DNA of 64,000 nucleotides, from the NCBI GenBank assembly GCA_943842625.1, contig CALTCK010000006.1:62001-126000 (forward strand), in the 5' to 3' direction. Below, piece after piece: positions 55,496 through 63,527 of the stretch. A model generated the notes under the pieces. The model was given only the letters and a program-made list of their open reading frames with translations, was not told the DNA's origin and did not search any database. Position numbers and translations under genes: made by a program. The stretch is from an uncultured Flavobacteriaceae bacterium. Its GTDB lineage: Bacteria; Bacteroidota; Bacteroidia; Flavobacteriales; Flavobacteriaceae. How positions within the stretch are numbered: the first letter of the stretch is position 1; each line of letters opens with the position of its first letter.

Positions 55496-56386
55496 TTAGG
55501 TCAATTCATTTTTCTCATAACTGTTGTGAATCCTAATAATTGCTAATCCAAAAAGAACAGCTACTACGATTAATATAGTGCTTATTAATCCATCCACGCT
55601 AAAAGACATTCTTATTAAAATAGTAGAAATAATAAATCCAGAATTTCTAATGATTTTATGGAATTGATCAGTGTAAAAGAATGATAATAAAAGTAATATA
55701 ACATCCACTAAAATAAGTACCGTAAAAAATTTATCGAAGAATACATTATTAATACTTTGAAGGTTTAATAGATCGTTTGAGACTAAAGAAATACCAGCAG
55801 TCCAATCAATGAGTGTATAAATAGCCATAAAAAAGAATAAAGGCACCAAAATAACTGCAATTAACTTCTTTTTATTCACAAACTTTTGAATAAAAGGTTT
55901 GATGTTTACTTCTTGTATTAATTTTATTTTTCCTTGCTTTTGGAATAAAAATATTAAATAGAATAGTAATAGAGAAGCAATTAAATCGTAGGTAAACTGT
56001 AAATCACCTTTTATTTCAAACCAATTTTCAGTAAGTTCAAGAGCAGATAAATCTTTAAACAAATTTCTTATAATAATTAATGTTATAATTTCATATTGCT
56101 TAGTTATGTAGGTCGTAAATGATTTAGGTAGGTAGTAAATTAACAGATAAACTTCATAAACAAGAATAAAAGAGAATGGAGTATATATCGCTGAAATTGG
56201 ATTATTAAATAGCTCTGAATTTGATGAAAAATTTAAAAAATCAAACTTCATTAAATAAATGATAGCTAAATGAATAAAAAAACTTACCAAAGCAACTTTT
56301 AATATTACTTTTTCTGTTTTAAGGCGAGTTTCTTCAGAAAGAAATAGGTCAAAAAGGGTTTTTATTAAAATATTTTTTTTTGCCAT
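55496..56386 (-). CDS. Multi-pass membrane protein of unknown function
   Basis: Encodes 296 residues with about seven hydrophobic segments, for example VILKVALVSFFIHLAIIYLM, then FSFILVYEVYLLIYYLP, LIAVILVPLFFFMAIYTLID and LISTILIVVAVLFGLAIIRI. There is a polar stretch after the third segment (RNLFKDLSALELTENWFEIK). I recognise no family. It lies immediately downstream of the proteorhodopsin gene on the same strand but beyond a strong terminator, so expression is probably separate. A link to the light genes is positional only. Confidence 0.7.
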   Translation of the reverse strand: MAKKNILIKTLFDLFLSEETRLKTEKVILKVALVSFFIHLAIIYLMKFDFLNFSSNSELFNNPISAIYTPFSFILVYEVYLLIYYLPKSFTTYITKQYEIITLIIIRNLFKDLSALELTENWFEIKGDLQFTYDLIASLLLFYLIFLFQKQGKIKLIQEVNIKPFIQKFVNKKKLIAVILVPLFFFMAIYTLIDWTAGISLVSNDLLNLQSINNVFFDKFFTVLILVDVILLLLSFFYTDQFHKIIRNSGFIISTILIRMSFSVDGLISTILIVVAVLFGLAIIRIHNSYEKNELT

Positions 56387-56410
56387 ACTAATTTATTATT
56401 TAAAAATATT

Positions 56411-56443
56411 AAAAAAAGCGTAACTATTAGTTACGCTTTTTTA
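56411..56443 (-). terminator. Terminator of the proteorhodopsin gene
   Basis: AGCGTAAC (56417-56424), loop TATTA and GTTACGCT (56430-56437) have A- and T-tracts on either side. On the minus strand it follows the proteorhodopsin stop by about 20 bases. Confidence 0.88.
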
Positions 56444-56463
56444 TTAGTATTATTTAATTTGTC

Positions 56464-57189
56464 TTAAGCTTGTTTTTTAACTGCTAAAGAATAAATAACT
56501 AAACCGAAACCAATTTTGTTGATTGCATCAGCAATGTTGTACCATACATTCATATCTAATCCATTGGTAGGAAGAACATCATACCATCCAGTGGTACCAG
56601 CCATATATCCTATTGGGTAAATAGCCCATCCTACAAGTACAAACCAACAAAGAATTTTGTGAGCATGTAATACATCACCACCAGCTTCTTTAGCAAGTTT
56701 TGCTGCTCCACCTAACCATATTTCGTAAACGATTACAAAATAAGCCAAACCAGAGACAGTACCCCACATAACTGCGTTGCCCATAGTTTCTCCAAAATAT
56801 CCAGTAACAAGCATTACAACAGATAAACCGATAAGCTTCCACATCATACTTTGTTTTGCTCCTGCAACTTTTAGTATAAGGTAAAATTCAACACACATTA
56901 ATGGAACTGTAAGAATCCAATCCACATATCTGAAAGCAGTAACGTTAGTTAAATCTCCAGCCATGGCTGCATCACGCATGTACCAGTAGTGTACTGCAGC
57001 GATAAAAGTAATTAAACCAGAAACTAAAACAGAAGTTCTCCATTTTTTGTCAAATTGATTTAATGAAAGAAAAAAGAAAGCAGAAGCTGCCATCATAGCC
57101 ATACATCCAATAAAGAATGTAAAGTTGACTGGATCGTTAACATCGCCACCAACAGCAACTAAATCAATCATAGTTAAAAGTGTTTTCAT
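56464..57189 (-). CDS. Proteorhodopsin, light-driven proton pump, green-type
   Basis: Encodes 241 residues with seven helices. The third helix reads FRYVDWILTVPLMCVEF. Asp90 matches the proton acceptor Asp97 of green proteorhodopsin, Thr94 matches Thr101, Glu101 the donor Glu108, and Met98 the spectral-tuning Leu105. That is a DTE pump with Met tuning, common in Flavobacteriia and green-absorbing. His67 (AAVHYWYMR) matches His75. The retinal Schiff-base Lys225 lies in AINKIGFGLVIY. It faces blh divergently across 113 bases, so the promoter region is shared. A strong terminator follows. Confidence 0.97.
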   Translation of the reverse strand: MKTLLTMIDLVAVGGDVNDPVNFTFFIGCMAMMAASAFFFLSLNQFDKKWRTSVLVSGLITFIAAVHYWYMRDAAMAGDLTNVTAFRYVDWILTVPLMCVEFYLILKVAGAKQSMMWKLIGLSVVMLVTGYFGETMGNAVMWGTVSGLAYFVIVYEIWLGGAAKLAKEAGGDVLHAHKILCWFVLVGWAIYPIGYMAGTTGWYDVLPTNGLDMNVWYNIADAINKIGFGLVIYSLAVKKQA

Positions 57190-57208
57190 AATATATTTGT
57201 TTTTAAAA

Positions 57209-57236
57209 GTTTAACAAACATAATAAATAATTAAAC
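57209..57236. promoter_or_regulatory. Proteorhodopsin promoter with inverted element shared with the photolyase operon
   Basis: On the minus strand TATGTTTG (57215-57222) exactly matches the TAnnTTTG -7 box, 25 bases before the proteorhodopsin ATG. It lies inside a 28-base element bounded by GTTTAAC (57209) and TTAAAC (ending 57236). The same bounded 28-base element, 23 of 28 positions identical, precedes the photolyase operon at 58225-58252. A shared regulator is possible. No ideal -33 TTG is visible. Confidence 0.5.
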
Positions 57237-57302
57237 AAGAAAAAATACTTTTATTATTATTTTGTTATTTTTTTAATATATTTATTATCAAATTACTAAA
57301 AA

Positions 57303-58181
57303 TTGAATTTAAAAACTGTTAAATTACTACTAACTTTCTTCTTTTTGTGGGTTACTACACAATTTGGGATTGACATTGAAAATTTACTTGCTTATATTTT
57401 TGTTTTGAGTCTTGGTATTCTTCATGGTTCTAACGATCTAAAACTTATTGGAAATTTTAGTGGTGAAAAAATATATACTTTTAGAACGAAACTTTCTATT
57501 TATGTTTTTGTAGTACTGTTTAGTTTTTGTTTTTTTCTAATTTTTCCAACTATAGGCTTTTTGCTCTTTATTTTATTTAGTGGTTATCATTTTGGCGAAC
57601 AACATCTGGCAGAAAAAATTAAATCAAAGCATTGGTCAAAATATTTTTTATACCTCATTTATGGTCTATTAGTATTTTTTTTAATATTTCAAACACACAG
57701 TAATGAGGTTATAGTAATTATATATGATATCACAAATATTACATTAAGTACTACTTTTTTTAGTTATTTTTTATTTATAACTTTCATAACTTTTATAAGT
57801 CTTCTAATATTCTACCTGGTTTACTCTAACTATAAAAATTCATTAATTCAATTATTTGAAGAAGTAGTTTATGTTTTTTTATTTTACATATTGTTTACTA
57901 ATTCAACTTTATTATGGTCTTTTGCTATTTATTTTATAGTATGGCATGCATTACCATCTCTCAATGATCAGATAATTAATATTTATGGTCAAACTAATTT
58001 AACCAATATTATCAAATACTTAAGAGTTTCTTTTTTGTACTGGGGCTTGTCAGTTATTGGTATTAGTATGCTTTCTTATTATACTGCTGATAACACTGCA
58101 TTATTTAATCTTCTTTTTGTTGCTCTATTAGCTTCCATTACTTTTCCTCATGCTATCGTTATTTTTAAAATGCAGCGATAA
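57303..58181 (+). CDS. blh: Beta-carotene 15,15'-dioxygenase, Brp/Blh family
   Basis: Encodes 292 residues from a TTG start (57303), with about eight membrane helices. It cleaves beta-carotene to two retinals, the proteorhodopsin chromophore. The conserved His residues expected to bind iron are in LGILHGSNDLK, SGYHFGEQHL, VWHALPSLND and FPHAIVIF. The divergent arrangement with proteorhodopsin is the usual functional pairing. No other carotenoid genes are in the window, so beta-carotene must come from genes elsewhere. The 5' leader is very short, so the start is less certain than the product. Confidence 0.93.
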   Translation: MNLKTVKLLLTFFFLWVTTQFGIDIENLLAYIFVLSLGILHGSNDLKLIGNFSGEKIYTFRTKLSIYVFVVLFSFCFFLIFPTIGFLLFILFSGYHFGEQHLAEKIKSKHWSKYFLYLIYGLLVFFLIFQTHSNEVIVIIYDITNITLSTTFFSYFLFITFITFISLLIFYLVYSNYKNSLIQLFEEVVYVFLFYILFTNSTLLWSFAIYFIVWHALPSLNDQIINIYGQTNLTNIIKYLRVSFLYWGLSVIGISMLSYYTADNTALFNLLFVALLASITFPHAIVIFKMQR

Positions 58182-58224
58182 AATGAGTGTATAATATCAA
58201 TTTCATAATTTTTACAAAGTCACT

Positions 58225-58252
58225 GTTTAACAAAATTGTTAAATAGTTAAAC
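58225..58252. promoter_or_regulatory. Inverted repeat over the promoter of the photolyase operon
   Basis: TTTAACAA (58226-58233), two As, then TTGTTAAA (58236-58243) form exact 8-base arms inside an outer GTTTAAC...GTTAAAC pair (58225-58231 and 58246-58252). The inner TTG at 58236-58238, followed after 20 bases by TATATTTA (58259-58266), makes a near-consensus promoter. The repeat therefore overlaps the -33 region, where a regulator would interfere with RNA polymerase. It closely resembles the element at the proteorhodopsin promoter. Confidence 0.5.
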
Positions 58253-58282
58253 GTTTTATATATTTACAAAAAAAATAATATT

Positions 58283-59386
58283 TTGAAAATTATAAACTTT
58301 CCATTACTTTTTTCGGAAGTTCAAAAACGTCTACTGCTCATAAATCCTGTAAAATATGCCAATACCAGAAATTATATTGATGGCTCAGTTTCTTATCTTT
58401 CTCCATATATCTCAAGAGGTATAATTTCAACTAAAGATGTATTTCAACAAGTCTTAAATTTGGGTTATTCGGTTAAACAATCAGAAAAGTTTATTCAAGA
58501 ACTTACTTGGAGAGATTATTGGCAACAGATTTGGATAGCCAAGGAAAATGAAATTAATTTCGATTTGAAAAACAAACAGCTAAAAGTATCCAACACTGCA
58601 ATCTCTAAATCTATTTTAGAAGCCAATACCGGTATAAAAGCTATAGACACTGCTATTTTTAATTTTTACAACAGTGGTTACTTACACAATCATCTTCGAA
58701 TGTATATCGCTTCATTAGCATGTAATGTAGCTCAAAGTCATTGGAGCTTTCCTGCAAAGTGGATGTATTATCATCTTTTAGATGCTGACTGGGCAAGTAA
58801 TGCTTTGAGTTGGCAATGGGTAGCAGGAACTAACTCCAATAAAAAATATATTGCAAATCAAGACAACATAAATAGGTATTGTCACACAAAACAAAGCAAT
58901 ACCTTTTTAGATATCTCTTATGACGATTTTGATACTTTACAAATACCAAAAGAACTCTTAGAGACGGATTCCTGTTTACTCAAAACACCCTTGCCTGAGA
59001 AAGAATTCGTCAAAATTGATAAGAAAAAACCTACTTATATTTATAATTTTTACAATTTAGATCCTCTTTGGGATCAAGAAATTCCTGCCAATAGAATACT
59101 TTTACTTGAACCCTCTCACTTTAATAAATATCCAATATCTCTAAACAGCATGAATTTTATGTTGGAATTTAGCAAAATCAATATTGATAACATTCAGCTA
59201 TACGTCGGTGAGTTTAATGAGTTTATTTTAGATCACGCTCCAAGCGAAGTTAATTACAAAGAACATCCACTTAGCTCACATTATACAGGAACTAAAATTC
59301 CAAGAGATTTTATTTTTGATGTTAAAGGATACTATCCAAGTTTTTTCTCCTTTTGGAAAAAATGTAAAAAAGAATTAATCTATTGA
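58283..59386 (+). CDS. Photolyase/cryptochrome-like FAD-domain protein, antenna-like domain at C-terminus
   Basis: Encodes 367 residues from a TTG start. No N-terminal photolyase alpha/beta domain is present. The FAD-binding helical domain begins almost at once: [42 protein letters not shown] and [20 protein letters not shown]. It continues with [17 protein letters not shown], where Asn173, Trp177 and Trp179 match E. coli Asn378, Trp382 and Trp384, and Trp154 matches Trp359. Residues 250-345 then form an alpha/beta-like region ([20 protein letters not shown]), reminiscent of the missing domain. First gene of the operon, overlapping the next by 4 bases. Activity (repair or signalling) is unknown. 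Confidence 0.85.
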   Translation: MKIINFPLLFSEVQKRLLLINPVKYANTRNYIDGSVSYLSPYISRGIISTKDVFQQVLNLGYSVKQSEKFIQELTWRDYWQQIWIAKENEINFDLKNKQLKVSNTAISKSILEANTGIKAIDTAIFNFYNSGYLHNHLRMYIASLACNVAQSHWSFPAKWMYYHLLDADWASNALSWQWVAGTNSNKKYIANQDNINRYCHTKQSNTFLDISYDDFDTLQIPKELLETDSCLLKTPLPEKEFVKIDKKKPTYIYNFYNLDPLWDQEIPANRILLLEPSHFNKYPISLNSMNFMLEFSKINIDNIQLYVGEFNEFILDHAPSEVNYKEHPLSSHYTGTKIPRDFIFDVKGYYPSFFSFWKKCKKELIY

Positions 59387-60840
59387 TAAAAAAAGATATT
59401 AATATAGTTTGGTTAAAGCGTGACCTTCGATTTCAAGATCACGAACCTTTATTTCTTGCCGAAAAATCGGGCCAGCCTTATTTTATCATATATATTTTTG
59501 AGCCAAGCTTGATCAATCATTTTGATACTAGCAACAGACATTTACAATTTATTTACCATTCGATTCAAGTACTCGATATGGAGCTAATAAAATACAATCG
59601 GAATGTTGATGTATTTTATGCAGAGGCTTTAGATGTATTTCTTTTTTTTAATCAACATTATACAATTAAAAATATCTTTAGTTATCGTGAAAGTGGTATA
59701 GCTAAAACATGGCTTCGAGATCAACGTATTGAATTATTTTCTAAAAAAAACGATATTTTGTGGGCTCAGTTTCAGAGAGATGGTATTCTAAGGGGGATAA
59801 AAAACAGAGTAGATTGGAACAAGAAATGGTTTGCAACTATGAACGAACCTCAGATATTAAATACCTACTCTTGTACAACACTTAAAAAAATAACTCATCC
59901 CTTTTTGTTACCTGAAGAATTTAAAAAAACACTTAAAAAATATCCAAAACAATTTCAACCTGCCGGAACTCTTAATGCTTGGAAATATTTAAACACTTTT
60001 ACTCAACTTAGAGGTTTTAATTATCATAAACATATATCGAAACCTCACGAGAGTAGATCGAGTTGCAGTAGGCTATCTCCTTTTTTAGCTTGGGGAAATT
60101 TGAGTATAAAACAAGTCTTTCAATTTGTTGGTAAACATCCAAATCGACAAAACAATAAAAGAGCTTTTAATGGAATGTTAACTCGATTAAAGTGGCATTG
60201 TCATTTCATTCAAAAATTTGAAGTAGAATGTACCTATGAGACTCATTGTGTTAACAAAGGCTATGAGTTTTTACTCCATGAAAAAAATCAACACTATATC
60301 GAAGCATGGAAACTTGGTAAAACTGGGTACCCTCTTATTGACGCTTGTATGCGTGCACTTATTCAAACGGGTTGGATTAATTTTAGAATGCGTGCTATGT
60401 TAGTTTCATTTTTTACAATGAATTTAGACCAAGATTGGCGTGATGGTGTTTATCATCTTGCAAATCTTTTTTTAGATTACGAGCCAGGAATTCATTATCC
60501 TCAATTTCAGATGCAAGCCGCAACAACCGGAATAAACACTATTCGTTTATACAACCCAGTTAAAAATTCATATGAACATGACCCAAAAGGTTTGTTTATA
60601 AAAAAATGGGTTCCTGAATTAGCCGAAATTCCTACTTCACACATCCATGAGCCATGGAATATGACAGAGATGGAACAACTATTTTATGATGTGGTTATTG
60701 GCACTCATTATCCCAAGCCTATTGTAGATTTAAAGATAAGTGCCAAAACTGCACGCTCGAAAATATGGAATCATAAAAAACACCCAATAGTACTTAAAGA
60801 GAAGAATCGTATAATTAAAACACATGTAAATAATCGTTAA
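59383..60840 (+). CDS. Cryptochrome/photolyase family protein with altered FAD site
   Basis: Encodes 485 residues from a TTG start overlapping the previous stop. It has the normal order: an N-terminal alpha/beta antenna domain ([20 protein letters not shown]) and a C-terminal FAD domain ([59 protein letters not shown]). In an ungapped alignment with E. coli photolyase, the Asn378 position is His371, Trp382 is Phe375 and Trp384 is Met377, while Trp359 (Trp352) is kept. The canonical electron-transfer chain is therefore broken next to the flavin. CPD repair activity is uncertain, and a cryptochrome-like or other function is possible. Confidence 0.88.
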   Translation: MIKKDINIVWLKRDLRFQDHEPLFLAEKSGQPYFIIYIFEPSLINHFDTSNRHLQFIYHSIQVLDMELIKYNRNVDVFYAEALDVFLFFNQHYTIKNIFSYRESGIAKTWLRDQRIELFSKKNDILWAQFQRDGILRGIKNRVDWNKKWFATMNEPQILNTYSCTTLKKITHPFLLPEEFKKTLKKYPKQFQPAGTLNAWKYLNTFTQLRGFNYHKHISKPHESRSSCSRLSPFLAWGNLSIKQVFQFVGKHPNRQNNKRAFNGMLTRLKWHCHFIQKFEVECTYETHCVNKGYEFLLHEKNQHYIEAWKLGKTGYPLIDACMRALIQTGWINFRMRAMLVSFFTMNLDQDWRDGVYHLANLFLDYEPGIHYPQFQMQAATTGINTIRLYNPVKNSYEHDPKGLFIKKWVPELAEIPTSHIHEPWNMTEMEQLFYDVVIGTHYPKPIVDLKISAKTARSKIWNHKKHPIVLKEKNRIIKTHVNNR

Positions 60841-60841
60841 T

Positions 60842-61468
60842 ATGAGATATACTAATAAACAAATACAAGAATTAGATCGTGTGTCGAGATTAAAAATAAT
60901 TAATTCAATCACTGGAATTAAACCGGCAAATTTAGTTGGTACTATTGACGATGAAGGTAAAACAAATTTGGCTATTTTTAGTTCTGTTGTACACTTAGGA
61001 AGTAATCCTCCGCTATTGGGATTTATATCAAGACCCAGAAGGTTAAAGTTTGGACATACGTATACCAACATCCAAAAGACTGGACAGTATACCATAAATC
61101 ATATTCATCCTGAATTTATAAAAAAGGCACATTATACCTCTGCTAAATTTGATTCCGAAATATCAGAATTTGAACGTTGCAAACTAACTGAGGAATATCA
61201 AGCAAATTTTAAAGCTCCCTTTGTTAAAGAAAGTAATTTAAAAATAGGAATGTGTTTCAAAGAATCCTTAGATATAAAAAATAATGGTACTATTATGGTT
61301 ATTGGTGAAGTAGAACAACTAATCATCCCAGAAAATGCTATTGTCAATAATGACATTGATTTAGAGCTGACAAACAGTGTAGGCATTTCAGGATTGAACA
61401 GTTACTATACCTTAAAAAAAATTGAAACACATCCATATGCACGAGTAGAACAAGTACCAAAATTTTAA
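60842..61468 (+). CDS. Flavin reductase family protein (FMN-binding split barrel)
   Basis: Encodes 208 residues. The split-barrel flavin domain shows [54 protein letters not shown] and [12 protein letters not shown]. Such proteins use NAD(P)H to reduce FMN, or bind flavin as small oxidoreductases. It is one base after the preceding photolyase-like gene and two bases before a DUF2256 gene, within an operon of three flavoproteins. A role in supplying or reducing flavin for them is a reasonable inference but untested. Confidence 0.87.
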   Translation: MRYTNKQIQELDRVSRLKIINSITGIKPANLVGTIDDEGKTNLAIFSSVVHLGSNPPLLGFISRPRRLKFGHTYTNIQKTGQYTINHIHPEFIKKAHYTSAKFDSEISEFERCKLTEEYQANFKAPFVKESNLKIGMCFKESLDIKNNGTIMVIGEVEQLIIPENAIVNNDIDLELTNSVGISGLNSYYTLKKIETHPYARVEQVPKF

Positions 61469-61470
61469 AA

Positions 61471-61599
61471 ATGAATAAAAAAAATCTTCCTCAGAAAATT
61501 TGTCTAGTATGTGATCGCCCTTTTAGTTGGCGAAAAAAATGGAAAAAAGACTGGGAAGAAGTAAAATATTGTAGCGAACGCTGCAGAAAAAACAAATGA
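61471..61599 (+). CDS. DUF2256 family mini-protein (zinc-finger-like)
   Basis: Encodes 42 residues: [20 protein letters not shown], a Lys/Trp-rich middle ([14 protein letters not shown]), then SERCRKNK. The spacing CxxC...CxxxC fits a small zinc-binding knuckle of the DUF2256 family, which is often found next to photolyase-related genes, though no function is established. It overlaps the next gene by 4 bases (ATGA), implying translational coupling. Confidence 0.88.
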   Translation: MNKKNLPQKICLVCDRPFSWRKKWKKDWEEVKYCSERCRKNK

Positions 61600-63083
61600 A
61601 AAGTATAAACGTAGTATTTCCTCATCAATTATTTCAAAATTCTCCAATTTTTGAAAATAAAGCGCCAATTTATTTGGTTGAAGAATATTTATTTTTCAGG
61701 CACTACAAGTTTCATAAACAAAAAATTGCTTTTCATCGAGCAACAATGAAATGGTATGCAGATTATGTTACAAAAGAAAAAAATATAGCGGTAATGTATA
61801 TTGAATCTACTGAAAAAATAGCCGATATTCGTTTTCTTATTCCAGAATTAAAACGCAATGGGTATACCCATATTAACTATATTGATCCCACAGACAATTG
61901 GTTGCAAAAAAGGTTGAATAAAGGGTTAAAAGAAGAAGGGTTTACTTATAAACAATATACTTCTCCTTTATTTTTAAACTCAAAAGACGATCTGACTTCT
62001 TTTTTTAGATTGGACAAAAAAAAGTACCATCAGACTTCTTTTTATATTGAACAAAGAAAAAACACTCGAATTCTTCTCGAAACAGACGGAAAACCCGAAG
62101 GAGGTTCTTGGACTTACGATACCCAGAACAGAAAAAAATATCCAAAAACAAAAACACCTCCTCCAATTATTTTTCCTGATACCGATCCCTTCTATGAAGA
62201 AGCTAAAACCTATGTTGCTAAAAATTTCTCAGATCATTTAGGAAATCTTACTGATACGCCACTTTACCCAATTAATTTTGATTTGACGAATAAGTGGCTT
62301 CATCAATTTTTTGAGTACCGATTTATGGATTTTGGTATTTATGAAGACGCAATTGTAGCTGAAAACTCTATATTAAACCATAGTGTTTTAACCCCCATGT
62401 TAAATGTTGGTTTAATTAGTCCAAAAAAAATCATTGAAGAATGCCTTTTATTCGCAGAGCAAAACGATATTCCCATTAATTCAACAGAAGGATTTGTTCG
62501 ACAGATTATTGGATGGCGAGAATTTGTTAGAGGTATTTACGAAGCTCGTGGAGTTGATGCACGAACCACTAATTTCTGGAACTTTAAAAAGAAGATACCA
62601 CAATCATTTTATGATGGCACCACAGGTATTCCTCCTATAGACCTTACCATTAAAAAGTTGTTAGAAACAGGCTATTGCCATCATATTGAACGTTTGATGG
62701 TACTCGGTAACTTCATGTTATTATGTGAGTTTGATCCAGATGAGGTTTATCGTTGGTTTATGGAATTATCTATTGACAGCTATGATTGGGTCATGGTAAC
62801 AAATGTATACAGTATGAGTCAATTTGCTGATGGAGGATTGTTAGCCTCAAAACCTTATATAAGCGGTAGTAATTATTTAATGAAAATGAGTAATTATAAA
62901 AAAGGAGAGTGGCAATCTGTTTGGGATGGCTTATTTTGGCGTTTTATGAATGTCCATCGAGATTTCTTTTTATCAAATCCTCGTTTAGGAATGCTGGTAA
63001 GAATGTTCGATAAAATGCCTCAAGAAAAACAACATCAGCATCTCTCAAATGGAGAGTTATTTCTAGAAAATTTAAAAAATTAA
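61596..63083 (+). CDS. Photolyase-related protein of the (6-4)/DPRP family, lacking Fe-S cysteines
   Basis: Encodes 495 residues. The N-terminal DPRP alpha/beta domain ([34 protein letters not shown]) is followed by the helical FAD domain ([58 protein letters not shown]). Agrobacterium PhrB and CryB-type members bind a 4Fe-4S cluster through four Cys. Here the only Cys are 283, 361 and 377, and the region matching the CxxC...C block reads [18 protein letters not shown]. No cluster is expected. It may be a (6-4) repair enzyme or a photoreceptor. Fifth gene of the operon. Confidence 0.88.
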   Translation: MKSINVVFPHQLFQNSPIFENKAPIYLVEEYLFFRHYKFHKQKIAFHRATMKWYADYVTKEKNIAVMYIESTEKIADIRFLIPELKRNGYTHINYIDPTDNWLQKRLNKGLKEEGFTYKQYTSPLFLNSKDDLTSFFRLDKKKYHQTSFYIEQRKNTRILLETDGKPEGGSWTYDTQNRKKYPKTKTPPPIIFPDTDPFYEEAKTYVAKNFSDHLGNLTDTPLYPINFDLTNKWLHQFFEYRFMDFGIYEDAIVAENSILNHSVLTPMLNVGLISPKKIIEECLLFAEQNDIPINSTEGFVRQIIGWREFVRGIYEARGVDARTTNFWNFKKKIPQSFYDGTTGIPPIDLTIKKLLETGYCHHIERLMVLGNFMLLCEFDPDEVYRWFMELSIDSYDWVMVTNVYSMSQFADGGLLASKPYISGSNYLMKMSNYKKGEWQSVWDGLFWRFMNVHRDFFLSNPRLGMLVRMFDKMPQEKQHQHLSNGELFLENLKN

Positions 63084-63085
63084 TA

Positions 63086-63511
63086 ATGCTTTTTAATACG
63101 ACCTACAAAAATAAAGACTACTCAAAAGAAAGTGCCCTTTCAGTCGGACCTCCTTTTTCATTTTTAAAAAAAATTAAAATGCGAGGTGTTGGTTCGAGTC
63201 GATTAATTATAGAAGAATTAAGTACACAATTAAAACCCAAAAATCTTCACCCCAATTCAATCAGTTATGCTAATATTGAGTTACGAGATAAGGGAATCAT
63301 TATTCATTTTGGTAATAAATTAGACCGTTATTCATGGATTGTACCTTATTACCGTCTTGTCACTTATAGTAATAAAAGATTTAGCATACATTCAAATGGT
63401 CATTTTATAAAGTTTAAGAAAAATAGAAATTATCGAAATAACAAAAAATTCTTAGCCAAGATGATAGATATGAAAATAAATCATCTAAAATTAGATTATT
63501 ATGATGTTTAA
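63086..63511 (+). CDS. Unknown 141-residue protein, last gene of the photolyase operon
   Basis: Starts 2 bases after the preceding stop. The sequence is basic with no signal peptide or membrane helix. It opens MLFNTTYKNKDYSKESALSV, has a central beta-like stretch (IELRDKGIIIHFGNKLDRYS) and a Lys/Arg/Asn-rich end (KFKKNRNYRNNKKFLAKMID). I recognise no family. The basic tail could contact nucleic acid, but this is speculation. Tight coupling to the photolyase genes suggests a shared process. Confidence 0.75.
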   Translation: MLFNTTYKNKDYSKESALSVGPPFSFLKKIKMRGVGSSRLIIEELSTQLKPKNLHPNSISYANIELRDKGIIIHFGNKLDRYSWIVPYYRLVTYSNKRFSIHSNGHFIKFKKNRNYRNNKKFLAKMIDMKINHLKLDYYDV

Positions 63512-63527
63512 AACCCGAACGTCACCA

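Noticed and set aside
60730-61095. Long minus-strand open frame opposite the flavin reductase
   Set aside because: It is antisense to two well-supported genes and has no recognisable protein features.
63191-63200. GGTTCGAGTC, resembling a tRNA T-loop
   Set aside because: It lies inside the 141-residue coding frame, with no acceptor or anticodon stems around it.
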